Below, piece after piece: positions 8,495-16,036 of a DNA stretch of 29,259 nt (positions within the stretch are counted from its first letter, which is position 1; every line of letters begins with the position of its first letter). The DNA is taken from NCBI GenBank assembly GCA_902482185.1, contig CABSZR010000001.1:1-29259 (forward strand). The letters run 5' to 3'. The notes beneath the pieces are model-generated. The model worked only from the letters and a program-made list of their open reading frames with translations. It was not told the origin of the DNA and searched no databases. Both the position numbers and the translations under genes were made by a program. Source of the stretch: an uncultured Collinsella sp. (GTDB lineage Bacteria; Actinomycetota; Coriobacteriia; Coriobacteriales; Coriobacteriaceae).

Positions 8495-8947
8495 CTAGTC
8501 TTCGAGTCCGCTATTGATGAGCTCCGCAATCTCAACGGGATCGGTGCTCGCGCGCACCTTGTCACGGAAGCCGGCGTCCATCAGCATCACGGCAGCCTTG
8601 GAGAGCAAGCGCAGGTGCGTGGTTCCTGCCTCGCCGGCAGGCACGTACAGCGCGAGCGCAACATCGACGGGCACACCATCGAAGCTCGGCCATTCAACGG
8701 GCTCGACCAGCTTAAGCACGGCAACGCCCGGCGTGTGGATAGCATCGCTTTTGGCATGTGGAACGGCAAAACCGGCGACAAGGCCAGTCTCGGCCTCGTT
8801 CTCGCGAGCCATGAAGGCAGTCTCTACGGCAGATGCGTCGTCAGCAAAGCCGAGCTCGACGGCCTGATCGGACAAATAATGCAGGGCATCCTCGCGCGAG
8901 GCGGCGGTATACCCTATCGTCACTTGGTTGGCAGATACAAATCCCAT
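8495..8947 (-). CDS. PTS sugar transporter subunit IIA, fructose/mannitol type
   Basis: A cytoplasmic phosphocarrier of 150 residues that takes phosphate from HPr and passes it to the IIB domain. The phospho-accepting histidine is H64 in GFAVPHAKS, the standard EIIA-Fru/Mtl motif. GGLVAGF-like strands precede it, and the family's DVALALYVPAGEAGTTHLRLL segment follows. The start at ATG 8947 has GGAAGG seven bases before it. It is the last gene of a six-gene minus-strand operon, 11 bp after tktC. Its matching IIBC protein is the first gene, about 4 kb upstream, so the PTS halves bracket the metabolic enzymes. As the only IIA in the window it probably serves that IIBC. Confidence 0.93.
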   Translation of the reverse strand: MGFVSANQVTIGYTAASREDALHYLSDQAVELGFADDASAVETAFMARENEAETGLVAGFAVPHAKSDAIHTPGVAVLKLVEPVEWPSFDGVPVDVALALYVPAGEAGTTHLRLLSKAAVMLMDAGFRDKVRASTDPVEIAELINSGLED

Positions 8948-8958
8948 GGAAACCTTCC

Positions 8959-9897
8959 TTACAACACAGACCTGACCGCAGCTTCGATGCCGTCGGCGTC
9001 CAAACCGTACTTGTGCAGCAAATCGACCGCAGGGCCGGACTCGCCATACACATCGCGCACGCCGACGCGACGCATCGGCACCGGATACTGCTCCGCTAGC
9101 ACCGAGGCAACGGCCTCGCCAAGACCGCCGATAATCGAATGCTCCTCGGCAGTGACCACGCGACCGGTCTTCTTGGCGCTGGCTACAACCAGGCGTTCGT
9201 CGAGCGGCTTGATCGTATGCATGTTGATGACCTCGGCATCGATGCCATCGGCAGCGAGCGCCTCGGCAGCCTCAAGCGCCTCGGCGACCATAAGGCCACA
9301 AGCGATGATGGTCACATCGGACCCCTCGCGCACGACCACGCCGCGACCAATCTTGAACTCATAGTCCTCGCAGTCGTTGATGACCGGTGTTGCCAGGCGG
9401 CCGAAGCGCATGTAAACCGGGCCCTCAAACTCATAGGCGGCGCGCACACAGGCACGAGCCTCGACGTCGTCGGCGGGAACGACCACCGTCATACCCGGAA
9501 TCGTGCGCATGAGTGCGATATCCTCGCAGCACTGGTGCGTGGCGCCGTCCTCGCCCACCGAAATGCCGGCATGAGTAGCGCCAATCTTGACGTTGAGGTG
9601 CGGGTAGCCGATGGAATTGCGGACCTGCTCGTAGGCGCGACCGGCGGCAAACATCGCAAAGGTGCTCGCAAAAGCAACGCGGCCCGTGGTCGCGATGCCG
9701 GCGGCAAGACCCATCAGGTTGCTCTCGGCAATGCCGGCGTCGTAGAAGCGCTCAGGGTGCGCAGCCTTAAACTTACCGGTCTGCGTGGCGGCGGCCAGGT
9801 CGGCATCGAGAACCACAAAGTCATCGCGCTCATTGCCCAGCTCGACAAGTGCCTCGCCATAGCTAACGCGCGTGGCGACTTTCTTGACGTCTGCCAT
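8959..9897 (-). CDS. Transketolase, C-terminal subunit
   Basis: The pyrimidine-binding and C-terminal half of a split transketolase, 312 residues. Together with the upstream subunit it moves two-carbon ketol units between sugar phosphates using thiamine diphosphate. E58 in DAGIAESNLMGLAAG is the conserved glutamate that activates the cofactor. THAGISVGEDGATHQ is the next conserved segment, and the C-terminal transketolase domain begins around GRGVVVREGSDVTI. The start ATG shares its A with the TAA stop of the N-subunit gene (TAATG), a sign of coupled translation and equal amounts. Split transketolases are common in actinobacteria and often sit in catabolic operons. A 1-deoxyxylulose-5-phosphate synthase is excluded because the protein is split and too short. 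Confidence 0.93.
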   Translation of the reverse strand: MADVKKVATRVSYGEALVELGNERDDFVVLDADLAAATQTGKFKAAHPERFYDAGIAESNLMGLAAGIATTGRVAFASTFAMFAAGRAYEQVRNSIGYPHLNVKIGATHAGISVGEDGATHQCCEDIALMRTIPGMTVVVPADDVEARACVRAAYEFEGPVYMRFGRLATPVINDCEDYEFKIGRGVVVREGSDVTIIACGLMVAEALEAAEALAADGIDAEVINMHTIKPLDERLVVASAKKTGRVVTAEEHSIIGGLGEAVASVLAEQYPVPMRRVGVRDVYGESGPAVDLLHKYGLDADGIEAAVRSVL

Positions 9898-10727
9898 TAG
9901 AGCTCCTCCCCTGCTGCTGCGAGCTCGGCCATGGCCTGCTCAAACTGTTCATCGTTGGGTGCCTTGCCGTGCCAGCCCACCTGGTTTTCCATAAAGGAGA
10001 CGCCCTTGCCCTTCACCGTCTCGGCGATAATGGCCACGGGCGAGTCGCTCACTTTGCGGGCCTCGGCAAAGGCGGCGGCAATCTGCGCCATGTCGTTACC
10101 GTCGGCGAGCTCGATCACATGCCACTTAAAGGCGCGGAACTTGTCAGCGAGCGGCATGGCCGAGTTGACTTCATCGATCGTGCCGTCAATCTGCAAGCCG
10201 TTGTGGTCGACGACGGCAACAAGATTGTCGAGCGCATGGTTGCCGGCGAACATGGCCGCCTCCCACACCTGGCCTTCCTCGCACTCACCGTCGCCCAGCA
10301 ACGTGTAGACACGGTAGCCGTCGCCCCAGTGCTTAGCGGCAAGCGCCATTCCAACTGCAGCAGAGATGCCCTGACCGAGCGATCCGGTGGACATATCGAT
10401 GCCAGGGGCGTCGTTCATGTTGGGATGGCCCTGCAGTCGGCTGCCAATATGACGGAGCGTCTCGAGCTCTTCGACGGGAAAATAGCCGCGATTTGCCAAC
10501 ACCGAATACAGGCCCGGCGCCGCGTGACCCTTGGAGAGCACAAAGCGATCGCGATCGGCCTTGTGAGGGTCGGCAGGATCGATATTCATTTCCTCAAAGT
10601 ACAGATACGTCATGATGTCGGCAGCACCGAGCGATCCACCCGGGTGTCCCGACTTGGCCGCGTGAACCGCAGTCACGACACCCTTCCTGACCTCATTGGC
10701 GACCTTCGCCAGCTCCTGGTTGGTCAT
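9897..10727 (-). CDS. Transketolase, N-terminal (thiamine diphosphate-binding) subunit
   Basis: The partner of the C-subunit, 276 residues, binding the diphosphate and metal. The start at ATG 10727 follows GAGAGGAAT and gives MTNQELAKVANEVRKG. Conserved parts are KSGHPGGSLGAADIM (residues 25-39), SKGHAAPGLY (65-74), GSLGQGISAAVGMA (115-128) and the cofactor motif LLGDGECEEGQVWEAA (143-158) with N176 as the second metal ligand. It lies 63 bp after the transaldolase gene. That spacer contains a GC-rich hairpin followed by TTGTTCTC, which may lower expression of the transketolase relative to upstream genes. Its end overlaps the next start by one base. Confidence 0.93.
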   Translation of the reverse strand: MTNQELAKVANEVRKGVVTAVHAAKSGHPGGSLGAADIMTYLYFEEMNIDPADPHKADRDRFVLSKGHAAPGLYSVLANRGYFPVEELETLRHIGSRLQGHPNMNDAPGIDMSTGSLGQGISAAVGMALAAKHWGDGYRVYTLLGDGECEEGQVWEAAMFAGNHALDNLVAVVDHNGLQIDGTIDEVNSAMPLADKFRAFKWHVIELADGNDMAQIAAAFAEARKVSDSPVAIIAETVKGKGVSFMENQVGWHGKAPNDEQFEQAMAELAAAGEEL

Positions 10728-10750
10728 ACGAATTCCTCTCTTGAGAACAA

Positions 10751-10779
10751 CCCCGGCACCGGATGACGCGATGCCGGGG
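10751..10779 (-). other. Intercistronic hairpin between transaldolase and transketolase genes
   Basis: TGCCGGGG and CCCCGGCA form an 8-bp stem with a 13-base loop. The minus transcript then reads TTGTTCTC before the transketolase ribosome binding site. It could be a weak terminator or an RNA-stability element. Confidence 0.5.
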
Positions 10780-10790
10780 CAATCCACTCG

Positions 10791-11474
10791 TTAAGCCTGA
10801 GCGACGACCTTCTGCCAGTCAGCCTCAAAAGAGGCGAGGCCCTGGTCGGTCAGCGGATGATGCAGGCACTTCTTGAGAGCGGCCATGGGCACGGTCGCAA
10901 TATCGGCACCGAGTAGCGCGGCCTGGGTCACGTGGTTGGGCGTACGAACCGAGGCGGTGATGATCTCGACGGTGTCGTCGACGTTCTTGCCCGTCCAGTC
11001 GTAGTTCTTAATGCAGGTCACGACGTTGTCGAGCTGCGAGATACCGTCCTCGGCGATGTCATCGAAACGACCGACAAACGGGCTGATGTAGCGAGCACCG
11101 GCATTGGCGGCCATAAGGGCCTGCGTCGGCGAGAAGACGAGCGTCATGTTGACGCGCACGCCAGCATCGGCCAGTGCACGGCAGGCGGCAAGGCCGGCCT
11201 CGCACACGGGAAGCTTGACCACGATGTTGGGGGCGAGGGCGGCAAGGCGCTTGCCCTCCTCGATCATACCCTCGGCAGTGGTAGCGGTAGACTCGGCGGA
11301 AACGGGCAGGCCCTCGCAGAGCTCGGCAATCTTGAGCATATGCGGCTCAAAGTCGGCAAGCTTGCCGCCGGTCTTGGCGTACAGGGACGGGTTGGTGGTA
11401 ACACCGGCCAGGCAGCCCCAGCTCTTGGCCTCGGCGATCTCGTCCAGATTGGCAGTATCGATAAAGAACTTCAT
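10791..11474 (-). CDS. Transaldolase (small TalC/FSA-type fold)
   Basis: A 227-residue TIM-barrel enzyme. Transaldolase moves a three-carbon dihydroxyacetone unit between sugar phosphates through a Schiff base. The start at ATG 11474 follows GAAGGAG and gives the family's MKFFIDTANLDEI. The catalytic lysine is K87 in NIVVKLPV. At positions that separate fructose-6-phosphate aldolases from transaldolases, this protein has E61 (Gln59 in E. coli FsaA) and F133 in SPFVGR (Tyr131 in FsaA). Thr111 is retained. Both changes match true transaldolases, so I call transaldolase rather than FSA despite the size. It lies between the GatZ-like gene, after a terminator-like hairpin, and the split transketolase, and would work directly with the latter. 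Confidence 0.9.
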   Translation of the reverse strand: MKFFIDTANLDEIAEAKSWGCLAGVTTNPSLYAKTGGKLADFEPHMLKIAELCEGLPVSAESTATTAEGMIEEGKRLAALAPNIVVKLPVCEAGLAACRALADAGVRVNMTLVFSPTQALMAANAGARYISPFVGRFDDIAEDGISQLDNVVTCIKNYDWTGKNVDDTVEIITASVRTPNHVTQAALLGADIATVPMAALKKCLHHPLTDQGLASFEADWQKVVAQA

Positions 11475-11507
11475 GGTGCAAACTCCTTCGAAGGAATCCA
11501 AAACTCA

Positions 11508-11542
11508 AAAAATAGGACAAAGGGGATGTCCCTTTGTCCTAT
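11508..11542 (-). terminator. T-tailed terminator inside the sugar operon
   Basis: On the minus strand ATAGGACAAAGGG (11542-11530) and its complement (11524-11512) form a perfect 13-bp stem with a 5-base loop. A TTTTTT run begins at the last base of the stem and is followed by GAGTTTT. This is the best rho-independent terminator in the region, yet it lies between gatZ and the transaldolase gene, only 34 bp before the latter's start. Confidence 0.75.
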
Positions 11543-11544
11543 GT

Positions 11545-11580
11545 GCCGGGCCTGCGGCTGGGACATGCCCCAGGCCCGGC
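11545..11580 (-). terminator. GC-rich hairpin after gatZ-like gene
   Basis: GCCGGGCCTG (11545-11554) and CAGGCCCGGC (11571-11580) form a perfect 10-bp stem, 19 bp after the gatZ-like stop and directly before the T-tailed terminator. It may stabilise the upstream mRNA end or act as a double stop. Confidence 0.55.
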
Positions 11581-11599
11581 GTCGTGTAGGAAAAGCTAC

Positions 11600-12874
11600 T
11601 TAGTCCTCGAGAGCCTTCTCGATGCGGCTCGTGACGCCCTTGAGGTTAAGACCGACGACGTACTGCTTGATCGGGCGCTTGATGTGCTCGATCACAAAGC
11701 GCTTGCCGTCGATGTCCTGGGCAGCGAGGTTGCGATAGAGCTTCTCGACCTGCTCCTTGACCTCGGGATCGTTGAACGCATAGTGGCCGGAGACATCCAG
11801 GATCTTCAGGCTGAGCTCATCGTCGGCAAGGATGTCATCGACCTGCAGGTTGACGTCGTCGCCAGTCATCCACTTGCGCCAGCGCTCGGTCTTGATAGCC
11901 TTGACCAGCAGCGTGTGATACAGGTCGGAGGGGTCATCGCACAGACCGTTGTCGACCAGGATCTGCTCGGTGGCGCAGAGCTTGAGGTAGGCGCGGGTCT
12001 CCTCGGTGCCATACTGCGGAGCGACGTTGGAGGCGGTCACGTGTGCCGGGATGTGCTCGAGCAGCGTCGCGTCGTCCAGATAGTCGGCGTTGTGCTCCTT
12101 CAGGCCCACGCCATAGCGCTTGGCCATATCGGCAAGCTCGCGGGCGTTCTTGAAGTTGTAGTGACCGACCTGCTCCGTCCAGCGGGTAAGGGTGCCGGTC
12201 TGGCCGACGATAAAGGTGGGCATGGGGCAGCCGCGCTTCTCGAGCTCGGGCTGCAGCTGAGAAATGAACTCCTCGTACTTATCGGTAGAGGTCAAGCCGC
12301 CATTGGTCTCCTCGGTACCGACCTCATAGGCGACCTCGGGCAGGTTATGCTCGCGACGGTACTGCTCAAGGTAGTCGATAAGATCGATCGTGCGGCGAAG
12401 CACCACGTCGAGCGGAATAACCTTGCCGATCTGATAGGGGTCCTTGGTGGGGTCGACCATCAGCAGGTCAAAGCCCGCCTCCATGTCGGCGACGAAGGAC
12501 TTGCGGGCGAGCTCCATGGCCTCGTCCTCGGGCAGGTGGGCGTTACGCTCCTCGTCGCGCTGCCACGGACCGCCGTGATCGCGGCACAGGTAGTACGGAC
12601 CGGTGTAACCCACCTCGTCGGCAACCTTCTTGATGTCGGCGGCAAAGCGCGTCTGGTCCCAACCGTTGACGTAGCCGGCGCCCATCTCGTCCATATCGAC
12701 CTGGTTGCGGCTGGCGATAAACATGGGCGGGAAATCCTCGTCCTTGGCAAGCTCGAACACGGCCTGAATCAGGTTGGGGCTCATGGGGCCAATGCCGACC
12801 ATGGTTGCGTGATCGCCGCTATCCTGCAGCTTGAGCATGCCCTGAACGGCCTGACGGATGGTGAGGTTGGACAT
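11600..12874 (-). CDS. GatZ/KbaZ-family protein (tagatose-bisphosphate aldolase subunit-like, possible sugar-phosphate 4-epimerase)
   Basis: A 424-residue cytoplasmic protein, full length for the GatZ/KbaZ family (older name tagatose-6-phosphate kinase). ATG 12874 follows GGAGAAGGAGA. Family segments include HATMVGIGPMSPNLIQAVFELA, FIASRNQVDMDEMGAGYVNG, LCRDHGGPWQ, FDLLMVDPTKDP, YEVGTEETNGG and GVGLKEHNADYLDD. In enterobacteria GatZ stabilises the class II aldolase GatY, but no gatY or kbaY is in this window. Some GatZ-family proteins have been reported, from memory, to convert fructose-6-phosphate and tagatose-6-phosphate by 4-epimerisation without a partner. That would suit an orphan protein next to a PTS. 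It follows the PTS IIBC gene, with a structured 144-bp spacer, and is followed by strong hairpins. Reaction in this organism is unproven. Confidence 0.85.
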   Translation of the reverse strand: MSNLTIRQAVQGMLKLQDSGDHATMVGIGPMSPNLIQAVFELAKDEDFPPMFIASRNQVDMDEMGAGYVNGWDQTRFAADIKKVADEVGYTGPYYLCRDHGGPWQRDEERNAHLPEDEAMELARKSFVADMEAGFDLLMVDPTKDPYQIGKVIPLDVVLRRTIDLIDYLEQYRREHNLPEVAYEVGTEETNGGLTSTDKYEEFISQLQPELEKRGCPMPTFIVGQTGTLTRWTEQVGHYNFKNARELADMAKRYGVGLKEHNADYLDDATLLEHIPAHVTASNVAPQYGTEETRAYLKLCATEQILVDNGLCDDPSDLYHTLLVKAIKTERWRKWMTGDDVNLQVDDILADDELSLKILDVSGHYAFNDPEVKEQVEKLYRNLAAQDIDGKRFVIEHIKRPIKQYVVGLNLKGVTSRIEKALED

Positions 12875-12943
12875 TTTGTTCTCCTTCTCCAGAGGATTTT
12901 TGACAAAAGTTCCCTGGGACCCAGATGTGGGCCCTATCAGTAC

Positions 12944-13003
12944 GGATGGATTTTGTTGTGTAGGGGCGGTTGTGCGGAGTCAAATCCATCCCTCCGCACA
13001 ACC
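12944..13003 (-). other. Pseudoknot-like RNA structure between IIBC and gatZ-like genes
   Basis: Two perfect inverted repeats interlock. GGTTGTGCGGAG (12968-12979) pairs with 12992-13003, and GGATGGATTT (12944-12953) pairs with 12982-12991. In the minus transcript the order is B'-A'-B-A, which is H-type pseudoknot topology or two exclusive hairpins. It starts 16 bp after the IIBC stop. A further stem (GGGCCCA/TGGGTCCC, 12916-12934) follows before the gatZ-like start. Confidence 0.6.
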
Positions 13004-13018
13004 GGAGTCCTTAAAGGT

Positions 13019-14491
13019 TTACTTGGCCTGCTTATCGAGCGTGGGCTTCATGGCAATCAGGATTGCAGCGGCGACCACGGCGCCAATCACGATGTCCAGG
13101 CAGAACAGCGCGACGTTGTTGGTGGCAAGGGCGACGATAAAGCCACCGTGCGGGACGTAGCAGTCGATGCCCTGGAAGGCGGCAAGTGCCGCACCCACGG
13201 CAGAGCCGATGCAAATGCCGGGCAGGGTGTGACCGAGGTCCTTGACCGCGAAGGGGATAGCGCCCTCGGTAATACCGATGCAGCCCATGAACAGCGCGGA
13301 GATGCCCATCTGGCGGTCAGCGTCATCGAACTTGTTCTTGGCGATGAGCGCAGCGAGGCCACAGGCGATCGGGGGAACGGCGACGGCGACGCGGAACATA
13401 CCGTTAGGACCGTAGATACCGGAGGCCATGATGGCCATGGTGAAGGTCGAGGCGGTCTTGTTGATGGGGCCACCCATATCGAAGGCGGTCATAACGCCAA
13501 TGACCAGACCCAGGACAACTGCGGAACCGCCCTGCAGGCTGCCGAGCACGCCGGTGAGCCAGTCCATCACAAAGCCAAGCGGCGTGGCCAGGATGTAGAT
13601 ATAGGCCATGCCCAGGACAAGCGAGGTCAGAATCGGGATGATCAGGATGGGCATGATGGTCTGGATGGTGTTGTTGACCTTCCAGGTCTTCATCCAGCGG
13701 ACAAAGTAGCCGCAGATGACCGCCATGATCATGGCGCCCAAGAAGCCGGTCGAAACGCTGTTGCCGTTAGGGGTAACGACTGCGTTATTGACCAGGTAGC
13801 CCAGGACAAAACCGGGGGCGAGCGCGGGCTTGCCGGCCATCGAGTAGGAGATGTATGCCGCAAGCACCGGGATCATCATGGAGATGCCGGCCATGCCGAT
13901 GGTGTTAAGGCTCACCATCAGCGGGTTCGTAACCTCCATGCCGTTGGCGCCGGCGGTACCGGATGCCAGCGAGAAGGCAAGAAACACGCCGCCGATAACG
14001 ACGATGGGGATAAAATAGGAAACGCCGGTATTGAATGCATTGAGCAGCGTCTTGCCAGGATCGGCAAAGATAGACTGCTTGGACGCCGGTGTCGGGGCCT
14101 GCGGGGCAGCGGAGACGGCCTTCTTCTCTGCCTTGGCCTCGGCCTTGGGCGCGTCAACGGCGCCACCCGTCGCCTTGATGATCTCAATGGCCTGGTCGAT
14201 GATCTTTACCGGATCGGCGATTACATCAGAGGTGCCGACCTTCAGGAACTTGCCCTCGGCCATCTTCTGCTCAAAACGGTCCTCGTTCTCGACACCCACG
14301 TCGACGGACTCCAGGACCAGGTCGGCGGAGTCCACGTCTTCCTGCGTGAGCTCATTCTCGATACCCAGGCCACCCTGAGCCTCGACCTTGCACTCGATGC
14401 CACGGGCGGCGCATTCATCCTGAATCGCCTTCTGGGCCATATACGTGTGGGCGATACCCACAGTACAGGCGGCAACGCCTACGATCTTCAT
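13019..14491 (-). CDS. PTS fructose-type transporter subunit IIBC
   Basis: An inner-membrane sugar permease fused to its phosphorylation domain, 490 residues. The start at ATG 14491 follows GAGGGA and begins MKIVGVAACTVGIAHTYMA, the standard EIIB-Fru start with phospho-cysteine C9. The IIB domain covers residues 1-108. A linker rich in Ala, Lys, Glu and Pro (109-140) follows. The IIC membrane domain, 141-490, holds about nine hydrophobic helices and the conserved AFDMGGPINKTAS, GITEGAIPF and VPHGGFIV segments. There is no fused IIA and only one IIB domain; the separate IIA is the last gene of the operon. The sugar is probably a ketose or related polyol, but specificity cannot be read. It is the promoter-proximal gene, divergent from a LacI regulator. 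Confidence 0.94.
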   Translation of the reverse strand: MKIVGVAACTVGIAHTYMAQKAIQDECAARGIECKVEAQGGLGIENELTQEDVDSADLVLESVDVGVENEDRFEQKMAEGKFLKVGTSDVIADPVKIIDQAIEIIKATGGAVDAPKAEAKAEKKAVSAAPQAPTPASKQSIFADPGKTLLNAFNTGVSYFIPIVVIGGVFLAFSLASGTAGANGMEVTNPLMVSLNTIGMAGISMMIPVLAAYISYSMAGKPALAPGFVLGYLVNNAVVTPNGNSVSTGFLGAMIMAVICGYFVRWMKTWKVNNTIQTIMPILIIPILTSLVLGMAYIYILATPLGFVMDWLTGVLGSLQGGSAVVLGLVIGVMTAFDMGGPINKTASTFTMAIMASGIYGPNGMFRVAVAVPPIACGLAALIAKNKFDDADRQMGISALFMGCIGITEGAIPFAVKDLGHTLPGICIGSAVGAALAAFQGIDCYVPHGGFIVALATNNVALFCLDIVIGAVVAAAILIAMKPTLDKQAK

Positions 14492-14591
14492 TGCTTCCCT
14501 CTTTTCATAGAGTTGCGTGCGCAAGACACCGTTTGCGGAGGCCTCCGGAGCATCCCCTGCCGTTTGGACTTGCTGTCTTTTCGACAAGAAC

Positions 14592-14621
14592 AATATAGGT
14601 GCTCGTTTTTCTTAATGCCAG
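14592..14621 (-). promoter_or_regulatory. Probable promoter of the PTS/GatZ operon
   Basis: On the minus strand CTGGCA (14621-14616), an 18-base spacer, then TATATT (14597-14592). This places transcription start about 90 bp before the IIBC start codon. The -35 match is moderate. Confidence 0.5.
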
Positions 14622-14651
14622 CTTATTTCGGTAAACGCGCAGGTCAGAGCG

Positions 14652-14684
14652 TTGGTTATGCGATTTAGTTATGCGTTTAACCAA
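14652..14684. promoter_or_regulatory. Operator candidate for the divergent LacI regulator
   Basis: TTGGTTA-N19-TAACCAA bounds two tandem copies of GTTATGCG(A/T)TT at 14655-14665 and 14668-14678. Nearby GGTAAACGC (14630-14638) resembles the same half-site read on the other strand (GGTTAAACGC). It lies 30-65 bp upstream of the operon promoter. LacI-family sites often have AACG or CGTT cores, so this is the likeliest binding region. The remaining part of the 415-bp spacer, up to 14906, shows no gene. Confidence 0.45.
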
Positions 14685-14906
14685 AAATGAATCCTGCGAT
14701 TTTGCCCTCGATTTCAAAAGTCAAGAAGTATTTGATTTTCTCGGTAGACGGCAGATGCGCATGCCGGTCACAAATTTCGACCCCACCCGTATACCGCATT
14801 TGTTGCATACTCATATGAAAGGAAAGGGTCGCTCACCGAAGCGTATCCCTCACCAAGACTCAAAGTCATCATGTTGGAAAATGCTCATCTGTCGGAAGGA
14901 GTCGCT

Positions 14907-15917
14907 GTGGCAAAACAGCGCGTTACGATCGCAGACGTCGCTCGAGAGGCGGGAACCTCAACGGCAAGCGTCTCGTATTACCTCAACGACAAACGAGAAA
15001 AACTTAGCGAAAAGACGCAGAACAAAATCGCGCGCGTCATTAAGGAACTCGGATACGTTCCCAATGCCCAGGCGCAAACGCTCACCGGCAAACAAACCCA
15101 CGTCATCGCCATCATCATTTTGGATAACACCAACAAATGGGCGGGGCTCGTTCTCAATGGCATGGAGCAGGTCATGCTCCCCGCGGGCTACCAGACGGTC
15201 GTTTGCACGAGCAACTTTAACCCCGAGACCGAGCTCATGTACGTCGACAAGATGCTCTCGCTGGGCGTCGATGGCTTTATCATCCAACCCACGGCAAATT
15301 TCAAAGCCGTCCACGACCGCATTAGGCGCGCCGGCAAGCCGGTCGTCTTTTTCGATGCGGCCATCTATAGCCCAGGTACCAGCTGGATCAAAACCAACCT
15401 TTACGACGGCGTGTACAACGCCACGCAGGCGCTTCTCGATGCCGGCTACGAAGATTTCTTTTCCATCGCCGCCAACATGACCGAAATGCGCACCCGCATG
15501 GAGCGTTTCCAGGGATATGCCGAGGCGCTAGCCGCGAATGGACAGCTCTACAAAGCCATCCCCATCGATCACAACAAGCCGTCAATCAACGAGCTCACCG
15601 AATACTTTAAATACAAGTTCAACCCCGCCAAGCGCACGCTCATCTTCGTGCAAAACCAATGGGCACTTCCGCGCGTCTACAAGGCGCTTCAGCCCATGGT
15701 CCATCTGCTCCCACAGCAAATCGGCCTTTTGGGACTCAACTGCGAAGACTGGACCAACCTCACCACGCCAACCGTCTCCACCATCATCGAGCCCGTCGAC
15801 CAGGAAGGTCGCGAAGCAGCCGAAATGCTGCTCGCCCTACTTGACGGTAGCAGCGAACCCGGCGAGCAGCGCATTCTCGAGTGCAAGCTCAACTGGCTCG
15901 ACTCCACCTCGATCTAG
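14907..15917 (+). CDS. LacI-family regulator of the sugar operon
   Basis: A 336-residue DNA-binding regulator. GTG 14907 is chosen because GGAAGGA lies six bases before it and translation gives MAKQRVTIADVAREAGTSTASVSYYLN, the usual LacI N-terminus. An ATG 12 codons earlier (14871) has no binding site. The helix-turn-helix is at residues 6-27 and the hinge near NAQAQTLTGK. The effector domain starts at HVIAIIILDNTNKWAG, with VFFDAAIYSP and LLGLNCEDWTNLTTPTVSTI near the end. The divergent position beside the PTS IIBC gene makes it the probable local regulator, likely responding to the PTS substrate or a phosphorylated intermediate. After the stop only a weak GGGATA/TATCCC hairpin (15923-15951) is seen. 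Confidence 0.93.
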   Translation: MAKQRVTIADVAREAGTSTASVSYYLNDKREKLSEKTQNKIARVIKELGYVPNAQAQTLTGKQTHVIAIIILDNTNKWAGLVLNGMEQVMLPAGYQTVVCTSNFNPETELMYVDKMLSLGVDGFIIQPTANFKAVHDRIRRAGKPVVFFDAAIYSPGTSWIKTNLYDGVYNATQALLDAGYEDFFSIAANMTEMRTRMERFQGYAEALAANGQLYKAIPIDHNKPSINELTEYFKYKFNPAKRTLIFVQNQWALPRVYKALQPMVHLLPQQIGLLGLNCEDWTNLTTPTVSTIIEPVDQEGREAAEMLLALLDGSSEPGEQRILECKLNWLDSTSI

Positions 15918-16036
15918 ACCGCGGGATAAATGAATCAGTAACGTCTATCCCAAATCTTGAGTATTTGTTCGATAGAACGGCCCCTGCCGGCACCTGCTAG
16001 ACTGGTAGATTCCCAACCATCTAGCCAGGAGCCGCA

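Noticed and set aside
11534..14668. A plus-strand open frame of about 1044 codons
   Set aside because: It is antisense to the gatZ-like and PTS IIBC genes, which have clear family motifs and binding sites. The translation is low in recognisable structure and reflects GC-rich codon bias on the other strand.
14871..14906. ATG 14871 as start of the second LacI gene
   Set aside because: There is no binding site before it, whereas GTG 14907 has GGAAGGA at ideal spacing and gives the normal LacI N-terminus.
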